Source: Pseudomonas sp. IAC-BECa141 (lineage in GTDB: Bacteria; Pseudomonadota; Gammaproteobacteria; Pseudomonadales; Pseudomonadaceae). From it: 64,000 nt of DNA. Position 1 is the first letter of the stretch; every line of letters begins with the position of its first letter. Location of the stretch: contig NZ_CP065410.1 in the NCBI RefSeq assembly GCF_020544405.1, positions 3,410,001-3,474,000 of the forward strand, given 5' to 3'. The position numbers and the translations under genes were made by a program. Positions 19,169 through 27,209 of this stretch are shown here, piece after piece. The notes under the pieces are model-generated. The model was not told the DNA's origin. It did no database searches and saw only the letters and a list, made by a program, of their open reading frames with translations.

Positions 19169-19204
19169 GAGTACATTTGTACTCTTGTGGGAATTTCCTG
19201 ACAA
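19169..19204 (-). promoter_or_regulatory. lexA2 promoter with overlapping LexA2 operator
   Basis: On the minus strand a -35 TTGTCA (19204-19199), a 17-base spacer and a -10 TACAAA (19181-19176) are seen. The inverted repeat GAGTAC-AAAT-GTACTC (19184-19169) covers the -10, matching the known GTAC-type LexA2 box of Pseudomonas. With a normal 6-8 base discriminator, transcription would start at or next to the ATG at 19167, so the message may be leaderless. Confidence 0.75.
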
Positions 19205-19233
19205 GCACCGCCAGTCAGCTCAAACCTACTGAT

Positions 19234-19372
19234 GATCGTTCCCACGCTCTGCGTGGGAATGCAGCCCGTGACGCTCCGCGTCACTGGACGCAGAGCGTCC
19301 CTAGAGGCATTCCCACGCAGAGCGTGGGAACGATCAAAGCGGACGGTTCGGCGCCTCGACGTGGGAACGATC
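19234..19372. repeat. REP/BIME cluster (CGTTCCCACG family), copy 3
   Basis: Arms GATCGTTCCCACG and GTGGGAACGATC with inner GACGCTCCGCGTC-type stems. The right part is in inverted order relative to copies 1 and 2 (CGCCTCGACGTGGGAACGATC reads as their reversed left end). It lies between lexA2 and the convergent 3' end of the LysR gene. Confidence 0.88.
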
Positions 19373-19378
19373 TCTCTG

Positions 19379-20296
19379 TCAGCTCAAACCGCGTTTGGCG
19401 AGAAACCCTGCGATGTAGTCGATAAACGCCATAACCTTGGCCGTCGCCCGCCGATGGCTCGGGTACACCGCCAGAATGTGCGGGCCAAAACTGTCCGGGT
19501 CGATCTCGTAATCGGCCATGACCCGCACCAGTCGCCCGTCGGCGATATACGGCGCGGCGCTCCACAGCGGCGTATGCAACAAACCGCGTCCGGCGAGAGC
19601 GCTGGCCAGCAGCAAATCGTAATTGTCACTGCGCAACAACGGTGCCGCCGGCTGCGCCAGGCTCAGGCGCTGACCGTCGCGCTCGGCCCACCAGAATTCG
19701 CGGCTGAGCAACGGATGCCGATACAGCAGCCACTCATGCTGATCGAGGGTCTGCGGTGTGACCGGCAAACCCTTGCGCGCCAGGTATTCGGGGCTGCCAC
19801 ACAGCGCCAGCCGATTGCTGCCGACCACCCGGGCAATCAGCCCCGGCAAATCATCGTGCCCTTCGCGCAGCGCCAGGTCGTAGCCGCTTTCCAGCAGATT
19901 GACGAATTCATCGCACAAATCCACTTGCAGGCTGATCTGCGGGTATTGCTGCAAAAAGCCGTCGCACACCTGATCGAGAAACGCCCGCCCGTAAGCCAGC
20001 GGCGCAGTGATTTTCAGGCTGCCGCGCAGGCCGTGCTGCAACTGCTCGATTTCCTCGCTGGCCTCGTCCAGCCGTTGCAGCACCTGGCGTGCGGTTTCCA
20101 GATAGAGCCGGCCGATTTCAGTCAGCAGTATCCGCCGCGTGCTGCGCTCGAACAGCCGCGCGCCGAGCTCGGATTCCAGATGATTGACCGCTTTGGTCAG
20201 GGCCGACGGAGTCTTGCCCAGTTGCTCGGCAGCGCGGCTGAAACTGCCGAGCTGCGCGGTGACGACGAACATTTTCAGTGCACCCAGCTTGTCCAT
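19379..20296 (-). CDS. LysR-family transcriptional regulator
   Basis: A 305-residue LysR protein from ATG 20296 (MDKLGALKMFVVTAQLGSF). The longer frame to 20515 enters the neighbouring gene and lacks LysR homology. The N-terminal winged helix SFSRAAEQLGKTPSALTKAVNHLE (about 18-41) is followed by a periplasmic-binding-like effector domain. It diverges from the exported amidohydrolase at 20400, with 103 bp between, so it probably controls that gene. The effector is unknown. Family class by eye: the AaeR/CrgA-like branch with the RILLTEIGRLYLE feature. Confidence 0.9.
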   Translation of the reverse strand: MDKLGALKMFVVTAQLGSFSRAAEQLGKTPSALTKAVNHLESELGARLFERSTRRILLTEIGRLYLETARQVLQRLDEASEEIEQLQHGLRGSLKITAPLAYGRAFLDQVCDGFLQQYPQISLQVDLCDEFVNLLESGYDLALREGHDDLPGLIARVVGSNRLALCGSPEYLARKGLPVTPQTLDQHEWLLYRHPLLSREFWWAERDGQRLSLAQPAAPLLRSDNYDLLLASALAGRGLLHTPLWSAAPYIADGRLVRVMADYEIDPDSFGPHILAVYPSHRRATAKVMAFIDYIAGFLAKRGLS

Positions 20297-20399
20297 GCTT
20301 TTTCCATTCAGGCAAAAACGTTTTTCGTGAGGGAGGCGTTCTGTCGGGCGTTGGCAGCCACTAATCTGGCCATCAGACGCAATAACACGGAAATGTTCA

Positions 20400-22154
20400 A
20401 TGAAAAGATTCATCCCGCATTTCGCAAAAAACGTGCTGATCGCCGCGGTGAGTTTTGCCTCGATGGAAGCCATGGCCGCGACCGATCTGGTGCTGCTCAA
20501 TGGCAAGATTTTCACCGCCGACCGCGCTCAACCGAAGGCTCAGGCGCTGGCCGTGGAGAACGGCAAAGTGTTGAAAGTCGGCAGCGATGCGCAGATCAAG
20601 GCCTTGATCGAACCCGGCACCCAAGTGATCGACCTGAAAGGCCAGACGCTGATGCCCGGCCTGATCGACAGCCACTCCCACGCGATTTTCGGCGGACTGG
20701 AAATGGTCTCGGCCAACATGGAAGACGAAGTGGTCGGTCTGGATGAACTGGAAAAACGCCTGCGCGACTGGCGTGACGACGGCAAGGCCCGGCATGGCGA
20801 CGTATTGAGTGTGGCCGGCATGAGTTCGGCGTACTGGGCCAGGGCTGAAGCGCTGGGCAACCTCTTCAACCATGGCGAATGGGCCGACGTGCCGGTGGTG
20901 TTCACCGGCAGCGATCACCACACCGCATGGGCCAACAACGTGATGCTCAAGCGTGCGGGAATCGACGCCGCGCTGTTGAAAACCCTGCCGGACGCGGAAA
21001 AAGACACCATCGGCAAACTGCCCAGCGGTGAGCCGAACGGTTTTGTGGTCGATGCCGGCTGGGATCGCGTCGCCTCGAAAATACCGGCGCCGAGCCCGGC
21101 CGACCTGCTCAAGGCTGCGCAATCGGCGGTGCGCTTCAACAACAGCCTCGGCATCACCGCGTGGATGGACCCCGCCGCCAACGCCGCGCCGGGCGAGCCG
21201 GTGTTCGCCCTCAAGCCCACCGAGAAAACCGTCGGCGTATTGCCGGCCTACAAAGCCCTGTCGGAAAGCGGCGGCATGACCGCCCACGTCGCCGCGCTGC
21301 TGGTGGCCAACTCGAAAAGCGTCCCGGCCGATCTCGACACCCTCGACAAGGTTCGTCGGCAGTTCCAGGGCATCCCCAACCTGACGCTGCCGGGGATCAA
21401 GATCTTCGCTGACGGTGTGATCGAATACCCGGCCCAGAGCGCGGCGATGATCGATCCCTACAGCAACTCGCACAAACAGGGCGAACTGCTGATCGATCCG
21501 CAGCACTTCGGCGAACTGGTCAGCGCCATCGACCAGCGCGGCTGGCTGGTGCACATCCACGCCATCGGCGACCGTGCCGTGCGCGAATCACTGAACGGCA
21601 TCGCCCAGGCGCGCAAGGACCGGCAGAGCGGCGTGACGCACTCGATCACCCACCTGCAAATGGTCAACCCGAAGGAGTTCGCCCGCTTCAAGCCGCTGAA
21701 CGTGATCGCCTCGATGCAACTGCTCTGGGCCAGCGCCGACGACTACACCACCGACATGATCAAGCCTTACGTCAGCGCCCTCGCCTTCCGCTATCAATAC
21801 CCGGCACATTCGCTGCTCAAGCAGGGCGCGACGATTGCCGGCGCCAGCGACTGGCCGGTGTCCTCGCCAAACCCGTGGAACGCCATGGCCCAGGCCATCA
21901 CCCGCACCGGGCCGCTGGGCGTGCTCAACGCCGACGAACGCCTGGATCGCGAAACCATGTTCTACGCCTACACCGCCAACGCCGCGCGGACCATCGGCCT
22001 GGAACAACAGATCGGCTCGCTGAGCCCCGGCAAACAGGCCGATTTCATCGTGCTTGATCGCGATGTGTTCAGCGTCGATGACAAAGCCCTGCATGACACC
22101 CAGGTCCTGCAAACCTGGTTCGCCGGCCGTCAGGTCTATACCGCCGCCCAATGA
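20400..22154 (+). CDS. Exported YtcJ-type amidohydrolase
   Basis: This 584-residue metal hydrolase of the amidohydrolase-3 group has a Sec signal peptide (NVLIAAVSFASMEAMA, cleavage about residue 26). Metal-site motifs are GLIDSHSHAIFGGLE (HxH about 84-86), WLVHIHAIGDRAVRE (about 380), HSITHLQMV (about 413) and GASDWPVSSPNPW (about 480). The fold resembles YtcJ and N-substituted formamide deformylase, which act on amides. Export to the periplasm is unusual for the superfamily but common in this Pseudomonas subgroup. It diverges from a LysR regulator and is followed by a REP pair and a porin gene. The substrate is unknown. Confidence 0.88.
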   Translation: MKRFIPHFAKNVLIAAVSFASMEAMAATDLVLLNGKIFTADRAQPKAQALAVENGKVLKVGSDAQIKALIEPGTQVIDLKGQTLMPGLIDSHSHAIFGGLEMVSANMEDEVVGLDELEKRLRDWRDDGKARHGDVLSVAGMSSAYWARAEALGNLFNHGEWADVPVVFTGSDHHTAWANNVMLKRAGIDAALLKTLPDAEKDTIGKLPSGEPNGFVVDAGWDRVASKIPAPSPADLLKAAQSAVRFNNSLGITAWMDPAANAAPGEPVFALKPTEKTVGVLPAYKALSESGGMTAHVAALLVANSKSVPADLDTLDKVRRQFQGIPNLTLPGIKIFADGVIEYPAQSAAMIDPYSNSHKQGELLIDPQHFGELVSAIDQRGWLVHIHAIGDRAVRESLNGIAQARKDRQSGVTHSITHLQMVNPKEFARFKPLNVIASMQLLWASADDYTTDMIKPYVSALAFRYQYPAHSLLKQGATIAGASDWPVSSPNPWNAMAQAITRTGPLGVLNADERLDRETMFYAYTANAARTIGLEQQIGSLSPGKQADFIVLDRDVFSVDDKALHDTQVLQTWFAGRQVYTAAQ

Positions 22155-22169
22155 CAACAACTGTTCCCC

Positions 22170-22260
22170 TGTGGGAGCGAGCTTGCTCGCGATAGCGGTA
22201 TGACCATTAAAAATGATGGCGACTGATACACCGCTATCGCGAGCAAGCTCGCTCCCACAA
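22170..22260. repeat. REP inverted pair (GCGAGCAAGCTCGC family)
   Basis: A near-perfect long inverted repeat: TGTGGGAGCGAGCTTGCTCG...CGAGCAAGCTCGCTCCCACA, with extended GATAGCGGT/CCGCTATC arms around a ~30-nt loop. It is located between the amidohydrolase and porin genes and may cap the upstream mRNA. Confidence 0.9.
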
Positions 22261-22305
22261 GTTTTCTCTTTCTGCCCCATAACAACCACAACAACGGGAC
22301 TTCAC

Positions 22306-23043
22306 ATGAAAGCCTTGCCCCTGTTCGCCCTCACTTCCTTGAGCCTGCTGCCCCTGAGCAGCCACGCAATTGCCCTGAACGACGATTTTGCGGTGCTGGT
22401 CGACCTGACCCTGGCCAGTGATTACCGCACCCGCGGCATCTCCCAGACCCAGAACGATCCCACCGTGCAGGCCGGTCTGACCCTGGCCCACAGCAGCGGC
22501 CTGTACCTGGGCGCGTGGAGCTCGAACGTCGATTTCGGCGGTGGCCTGAAAACCCGTCAGGAAGTCGACTACTACGCCGGCTGGCTGTGGCAGGCGACCG
22601 AAGCCGTGAGTCTGGATCTGGGCTACATCAAATACGCGTACCCCAAGGAGAGCCAGTTCAACCAGAGCGAGGTGTACTCGATTCTCAGCGCTTACGGCGT
22701 GAAACTCGCGGCGTATTACTCCAGTGACGCGCCGGGCATCGACAGCAAACAGAGCTCGCTCTACAGCTACATCGGCTATGAAACCGGATTGCCGTTCGAT
22801 TCCGGGCTGAAACTGCGCTACGGCAACATGGACTTCAAGGACCCGCATATGTATTCAGCGTCCGGACACAGCGATGAGTCCTACCGGGAGTGGGAAGTCA
22901 AACTGACCCACAACCTGGCCGGCGTGGTGCTGGGTCTGAGCTACATCGACACCGATCTCTCGCAGAGCCAGTGCCTGAGCAGTTGGGGCTTCAAGGACGT
23001 GTGCACGGCGACGGTCGTCGCCAGCGTCAGCAAATCTTTCTGA
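22306..23043 (+). CDS. TorF-family putative porin
   Basis: This 245-residue outer-membrane beta-barrel candidate has signal peptide MKALPLFALTSLSLLPLSSHA. The start ATG 22306 was chosen because the signal begins there. The mature N-terminus holds the family signature VDLTLASDYRTRGISQTQNDPTVQAG, followed by amphipathic strands, and it ends in SVSKSF with the C-terminal Phe typical of BAM substrates. Members are annotated as putative porins or choline/TMAO-related pores; the substrate is unproven. A strong terminator follows, so the gene is the end of its unit. The exported amidohydrolase upstream could be functionally linked. Confidence 0.88.
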   Translation: MKALPLFALTSLSLLPLSSHAIALNDDFAVLVDLTLASDYRTRGISQTQNDPTVQAGLTLAHSSGLYLGAWSSNVDFGGGLKTRQEVDYYAGWLWQATEAVSLDLGYIKYAYPKESQFNQSEVYSILSAYGVKLAAYYSSDAPGIDSKQSSLYSYIGYETGLPFDSGLKLRYGNMDFKDPHMYSASGHSDESYREWEVKLTHNLAGVVLGLSYIDTDLSQSQCLSSWGFKDVCTATVVASVSKSF

Positions 23044-23060
23044 CCGAGCGCAAAACTCTG

Positions 23061-23094
23061 GTGGGGGCCAGATTGCTGGCCCCACATTTTTTTT
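23061..23094 (+). terminator. Rho-independent terminator of the porin gene
   Basis: The hairpin GTGGGGGCCAG-ATTG-CTGGCCCCAC is followed by eight T residues, 18 bp after the porin stop. Confidence 0.92.
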
Positions 23095-23122
23095 GCACTC
23101 AGCGTGATTTTGTTACTGGATG

Positions 23123-23138
23123 TTTACGGAATTTTTAC
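23123..23138 (+). promoter_or_regulatory. Tandem TTTAC half-sites upstream of eptA-like gene
   Basis: TTTAC at 23123 and TTTAC at 23134 are direct repeats 11 bp apart, one helical turn, about 65 bp before the transferase start. The spacing is typical of OmpR-family response regulators such as ColR or PmrA. The regulator is not identified. Confidence 0.4.
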
Positions 23139-23204
23139 CAATGCCCTTCTACAGTTACGCGCGTAACCGCATGGGTTTCGACTGACGTAGAGGAAAGTAT
23201 CGAA

Positions 23205-24863
23205 ATGGCTTTGGGCAAAGGACTGCGTTTACCGTCCATCACTCCGACCCGGCTGGTGCTGCTGTTTTCGCTGGCACTGGTGGCGCTGTACAACCTGGCG
23301 ACCTGGAAGGCGCTGGGAACACTGATTACCCTGCAAGGTGCACAAAAACTGGCGTTTTTCGCGTCCTTCGGGCTGTTTCTCTGGGCGGCGATCACGCTGC
23401 TGCTGACCCTGGTGTCGTTTCGCTGGACGCTGAAACCGGCGCTGACGCTGGTGGCCCTGCTCTCGGCCTGCGCGGCGTATTTCATGAACGAATACGGGAT
23501 CACCATCGACACGGTGATGATCCAGAACGTGTTCGAAACCAATCCCGAGGAAGCCACCGCGCTGTTCAGCGGCAAACTGCTGGCTTATGTGCTGTTGCTC
23601 GGCGTGTTGCCGGCCGTGCTGATCTGGCGCTGGCCGGTGGTTTATCGACCGTTCTTTCGGGGCTTGCTGAACAAGGTGCTGGTGATCGCGGCTTGCGTGC
23701 TGGTGATCGGCGCTTCGGTGGGCGCGTTCTATTCGACCTACGCGCCGATCTTTCGCGAGGAAGACAAGCTCACCCACTTCATCAACCCGACCAACTACAT
23801 CTACGCGATCAGCAAATACACCAAACAACGGCTGGGGATCAAAAAGCATTTCGTGGTGCAGGCCATCGGCGAAGACGCGGTAATGAGCGCCAAGGCAGCC
23901 AGTCGCGAGAAGAAATCGCTGATGGTGTTCGTAGTGGGCGAAACCGCCCGGGCCGACCATTTCTCGCTTAACGGCTACGAGCGCGAGACCAATCCGCAGC
24001 TGAGCAAACTCGACATCCTCAATTTCACCCAGGTGCATTCCTGCGGCACTTCGACGGCGGTGTCGGTGCCGTGCATGTTCTCGATGTTCCCGCGCGAGGA
24101 CTACAGCGACAAGAAAGGCAAAACCTACGAAGGCCTGCTCGACATCCTGCAACGGGCCGGCGTGCAGGTGCTGTGGCTGGACAACAACAGCGACTGCAAG
24201 GGCACCTGCCTGCGCGTGCCGAACCGCGACATCGCGAAGAACCAGCCGGGGCCGTTCTGCGACGGCAACAACTGCCTCGACGAAGCGCTGCTGGCCGACC
24301 TGCAAGGCTACATCGACAGCCTCAAGGGCAACGCGATCATCGTCCTGCACGCCGACGGCAGCCACGGCCCGGAATACTACGAGCGCTACCCCAAGGACAT
24401 GGAGCGCTTCAAACCGATCTGCCACACCAACCAGCTGGGCAGTTGCAGCCGTGACGAGCTGGTCAACGTCTACGACAACACGATCCTCTACACCGACCAT
24501 TTCCTGGCCAAGGTAATCGAACTGCTCAAACGCAATCAGGATCACCTCGATACGTCGATGCTGTACGTCTCCGACCATGGCGAATCGCTGGGCGAGAACG
24601 GTCTGTACCTGCACGCCGCGCCTTATGCGCTGGCGCCGGAAGCGCAGACCCATGTGCCGATGGTGATGTGGTTCGGCAACAACACCCTGGCGCAACTCGG
24701 CATCGACCGCGGCTGCCTGCAAGGCAAAAGCAGCCAGCCGGGTCTGAGCCATGACAATCTGTTTCACTCGGTGCTGGGGTTGTTCGAGGTCAGGACGTCG
24801 CTGTATCAGCCTGGGCTGGATATTTTCCATGGCTGTCGGCCGCCAATGACGGCGGGACAGTGA
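23205..24863 (+). CDS. eptA: Phosphoethanolamine transferase (EptA/CptA family)
   Basis: An inner-membrane enzyme of 552 residues that transfers phosphoethanolamine from phosphatidylethanolamine to lipid A or LPS core in the periplasm. It starts at ATG 23205 with AGAGGAAAG upstream. Five N-terminal membrane segments (about residues 18-175) are followed by a sulfatase-fold domain. Motifs are VVGETARADHFSLNGYERE with the metal-binding Glu, the nucleophile region SCGTSTAVSVPCMFS, and VSDHGESLGENGLYLHAAPY. Cysteines in NSDCKGTCLRV and CDGNNCL fit the family's disulfides. Such enzymes can lower polymyxin sensitivity; activity here is not shown. The 3' end overlaps the convergent DUF971 gene by 74 bp. 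Confidence 0.92.
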   Translation: MALGKGLRLPSITPTRLVLLFSLALVALYNLATWKALGTLITLQGAQKLAFFASFGLFLWAAITLLLTLVSFRWTLKPALTLVALLSACAAYFMNEYGITIDTVMIQNVFETNPEEATALFSGKLLAYVLLLGVLPAVLIWRWPVVYRPFFRGLLNKVLVIAACVLVIGASVGAFYSTYAPIFREEDKLTHFINPTNYIYAISKYTKQRLGIKKHFVVQAIGEDAVMSAKAASREKKSLMVFVVGETARADHFSLNGYERETNPQLSKLDILNFTQVHSCGTSTAVSVPCMFSMFPREDYSDKKGKTYEGLLDILQRAGVQVLWLDNNSDCKGTCLRVPNRDIAKNQPGPFCDGNNCLDEALLADLQGYIDSLKGNAIIVLHADGSHGPEYYERYPKDMERFKPICHTNQLGSCSRDELVNVYDNTILYTDHFLAKVIELLKRNQDHLDTSMLYVSDHGESLGENGLYLHAAPYALAPEAQTHVPMVMWFGNNTLAQLGIDRGCLQGKSSQPGLSHDNLFHSVLGLFEVRTSLYQPGLDIFHGCRPPMTAGQ

Positions 24864-25140
24864 TCCCCTCCAGCTGCGCCAGATAGGCCCACGGGTAAAT
24901 CCCGCGCTGATGGCCGTCGCTGAACACCAGTTGCAGACCGTACCCCTGAGCGTTCAATTCGATGACCCGCACACGCGGGTCAATCATTGGCGGCGAGCCC
25001 CGCTGACGAAACGCCCGGCATTGCGAGCACGGGCATTGGCGGCGCAGTTCGGCATGATCCAGCAGCTGCTCGCGGCCATCCGGCCAGCTCAGCCGTAACC
25101 GGTGCTCACGTTGGGAATTGCCGACCGACAGCGGATTCAT
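24790..25140 (-). CDS. DUF971 (GBBH-like) protein
   Basis: A 116-residue DUF971 protein, the last gene of the AprAB-like/ABC operon. The domain opens LRLSWPDGREQLLDHAELRRQCPCSQCR, with a CxCxxC cluster plausible for zinc or Fe-S, and contains GYGLQLVFSDGHQRGIYPWAYLAQL. DUF971 folds resemble the N-terminal domain of gamma-butyrobetaine hydroxylase and often sit beside Fe-S genes. The start ATG 25140 overlaps the HEAT gene stop by four bases. Its end overlaps the convergent eptA-like gene by 74 bp, so the final ~24 codons are dual-coding. The function in this pathway is unknown. Confidence 0.87.
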   Translation of the reverse strand: MNPLSVGNSQREHRLRLSWPDGREQLLDHAELRRQCPCSQCRAFRQRGSPPMIDPRVRVIELNAQGYGLQLVFSDGHQRGIYPWAYLAQLEGITVPPSLAADSHGKYPAQADTATS

Positions 25141-26099
25141 TGCAGCTGACTCAAGGCAATCCGCACGGCTTTGCGCACTTCCGGGTCGCCGTCGCCCTGC
25201 GCGGCCTGCAATGCCGCCACCGCCCCGCGATCATTCAATTCGCCGAGGGCCAGCGCGGCTTCCTTGCGCAGGTTGCTGATGCGATGGCCGAGGGTGTCGA
25301 TCAGGGCGTCGAGTGCCGGCACATAGCGCAAACGGCCGAGGCTGCGGGTCGCGCGCAGACGAACCTGCCAGTAATCGTCATCCAGGGCTTCGATCAGCGC
25401 CGGGCCCGCATCTATATGGCCGACCTTGCCAAGGGTGGTTGCGGCTTCTTCGCGTACTTGCCAGGCCTGATCCTGCAAGGCCTGACGCAACGCGGGCAGC
25501 ACCTCGGCATCACTCGCCAGGCCCAGGGCGCCGGTGGCGGCGCGACGTACTTCGGTGTCCGGGTCATCACTCGCCAAGCGGGCCAGGGCCGGCAGTGCGT
25601 CGAGCTGCTTGAGCCAGCCGAGTACCCCGACAGCTTCGCGGCGGACACTGGCATCGGCATCGTTCAGCGCCTGAATCGCGGCCGACGCAGCGCCGGGGAA
25701 ACGCAACTCACGCAAGGCCCGGAACGCGGCAATCCGCACGCCGGTTTCGACATGGGCGGTCCACGGCAGAATCACCCGGCCCGCCGCTTCGGTCTTGAGC
25801 AGGCTCAGACTCTGCGCCGCAGCGGCCTGCACCGCCGGCGACGGATCCGTCAGCGCCTGGCACAGCGCTTCAACCACCGGCTCATCTTCCCAGGCCTCCA
25901 ACAGGCGCGCCGCTTCGGCACGCACTTCTTCGGCGGGGTCTTCGGCCAGGCGCTCGACCAGCCAGAGCAGACCGTCCGGTTCTTCGAGGTCGGCCAGGTC
26001 GATCAGGGCAATCCGCCGTACCCCGGCGTCATCGGCCGTCAGACGCGGTTGCAGGGAGAGAATGTCGTCGTTATCGGTCACCGCAAAAAATGAGGTCAT
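25137..26099 (-). CDS. HEAT-repeat protein
   Basis: This 320-residue soluble protein is built almost entirely of about nine PBS-lyase-type HEAT repeats. Each is about 31 residues with a pattern like DPSPAVQAAAAQSLSLL, DTEVRRAATGALGLA or DYWQVRLRATRSLGRL. Such repeats are protein-binding scaffolds or, in biliprotein lyases, cofactor-handling modules. It overlaps the ATPase remnant upstream and the DUF971 gene downstream by four bases each, so it is made together with them. It may help assemble or cofactor-load the flavoprotein/ferredoxin pair. That role is inference from context. Confidence 0.9.
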   Translation of the reverse strand: MTSFFAVTDNDDILSLQPRLTADDAGVRRIALIDLADLEEPDGLLWLVERLAEDPAEEVRAEAARLLEAWEDEPVVEALCQALTDPSPAVQAAAAQSLSLLKTEAAGRVILPWTAHVETGVRIAAFRALRELRFPGAASAAIQALNDADASVRREAVGVLGWLKQLDALPALARLASDDPDTEVRRAATGALGLASDAEVLPALRQALQDQAWQVREEAATTLGKVGHIDAGPALIEALDDDYWQVRLRATRSLGRLRYVPALDALIDTLGHRISNLRKEAALALGELNDRGAVAALQAAQGDGDPEVRKAVRIALSQLQ

Positions 26100-26311
26100 A
26101 GGGCAAATCTCGGCAAGGGGTTTTCAGGAGGTAAGCCGAGCGGATTGAGGCGCGGCAGCGGTCGGTCGTTGTCGTGGCGCAGCAGGTCGAGGCAGTGGCG
26201 CTTGAGGCGCGAGAACGCATGGCTGGTCACCAGTTCAGTGGTGCGTGGCCGGGGAAAATCCAGGCGCAGGTCTTCGATGATCCGCCCATCCGGGGTTTGC
26301 ATCACGCTCAT
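26096..26311 (-). pseudogene. C-terminal remnant of a NitT/TauT-type ABC ATPase
   Basis: A 71-residue frame from ATG 26311, overlapping the permease stop (ATGA) and the HEAT start (ATGA). It reads MSVMQTPDGRIIEDL, then LDFPRPRTTELVTSHAFSRL, then KRHCLDLLRH. This matches the tail of SsuB/TauB-type ATPases (VMxxxPGRI...DLPRPR...F..L...I..LL). No Walker A, signature or Walker B is present anywhere near. The simplest reading is an in-frame internal deletion that removed about 200 codons between the original start (MSV) and the C-terminus. Alternatively it is an independent small protein. Either way this transporter has no local intact ATPase. Confidence 0.7.
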
Positions 26312-27084
26312 CAGGCTTTTCCTCGTGGTCGATGCCAGGGCGTGAACAGCCCGCCCAGGCGTTTGATCAGCAGGCTGCTGCCCATGCCCAACACGCCGAT
26401 CAGCAACATGCCGACCACGATGTCGGCGTAGTTCTGAATGGTGTAGGACTCCCAGGTGTAATAACCGATGCCGAACTGGCCGGAGATCATTTCGGCAGTC
26501 ACCAGACAGAACCACGAGGTGCCCATGCCGATGGCGAGTCCGGTGATGATGCTCGGCGCGGCGCCCGGCAGAATCACTTCCAGCAGGATCGCCCGGCGCG
26601 CGGCGCCAAGGCTTTTGGCCGAGGCGATCAGGCGCGGGTCGACGCCTTCGACGCCGTGCACGGTGTTGAGCAGGATCGGGAACAGCGCGCCGGTGAAGGT
26701 GATGAACACCATCGACAGTTCAGACGACGGGAACATCAGGATGGCCAGTGGAATCCAGGCGACGGCGGGGATCGGGCGCAGCACTTCCAGGGGTGGTAGC
26801 AGCAGGTCTTCGGCCCACCTGGAACGGCCGATGGCCAGGCCCAGGGCGATGCCGGCCACCATTGCGGCGAGGTAGCCCGCGAAGACCCGGCCGAGGCTGG
26901 CGCTCAGGTGCTGGATGAGCTTTCCGGAGTCGCCGAGGCCGAGGGCGGCTTCGATCACGGCCAACGGGGTCGGGACGTTGGCGAAGGTGACGAGGCCGAG
27001 GTTCCAGTGATGGCTGGCGGCGAGTTGCCAGAAGAGCAGGCAGAGCAGCAGTGAGGCGGCTCGGGGGATCCAGCGTGAAAACAT
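26311..27084 (-). CDS. NitT/TauT-type ABC transporter permease
   Basis: A 257-residue inner-membrane permease of the SsuC/TauC group with about six hydrophobic segments (AASLLLCLLFWQLAAS, VFAGYLAAMVAGIALGLAIG, and others). The EAA loop ASAKSLGAARRAILLEVILPGAAPSI (about 142-167) should dock an ATPase. The start ATG 27084 has AGAGGTG close by. It is separated from the binding-protein gene by a REP cluster and overlaps the ATPase remnant. The membrane part is intact while the ATPase is not, so it must borrow an ATPase or be idle. Confidence 0.92.
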   Translation of the reverse strand: MFSRWIPRAASLLLCLLFWQLAASHHWNLGLVTFANVPTPLAVIEAALGLGDSGKLIQHLSASLGRVFAGYLAAMVAGIALGLAIGRSRWAEDLLLPPLEVLRPIPAVAWIPLAILMFPSSELSMVFITFTGALFPILLNTVHGVEGVDPRLIASAKSLGAARRAILLEVILPGAAPSIITGLAIGMGTSWFCLVTAEMISGQFGIGYYTWESYTIQNYADIVVGMLLIGVLGMGSSLLIKRLGGLFTPWHRPRGKA

Positions 27085-27095
27085 ATATCACCTCT

Positions 27096-27199
27096 GATCG
27101 TTCCCACGCTCTGCGTGGTAATGCCGCCATGGACGCTCCGCGTCCACTGTGACGCAGAGCGTCACGGGATGCATTCCCACGCAGAGCGTGGGAACGATC
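27096..27199. repeat. REP/BIME cluster (CGTTCCCACG family), copy 4
   Basis: Arms GATCGTTCCCACGCTCTGCG...CGCAGAGCGTGGGAACGATC with inner GGACGCTCCGCGTCC and GACGCAGAGCGTC stems. It sits inside the operon between the binding-protein stop and the permease start, an intercistronic position. Confidence 0.9.
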
Positions 27200-27209
27200 T
27201 TCGCTTGAG

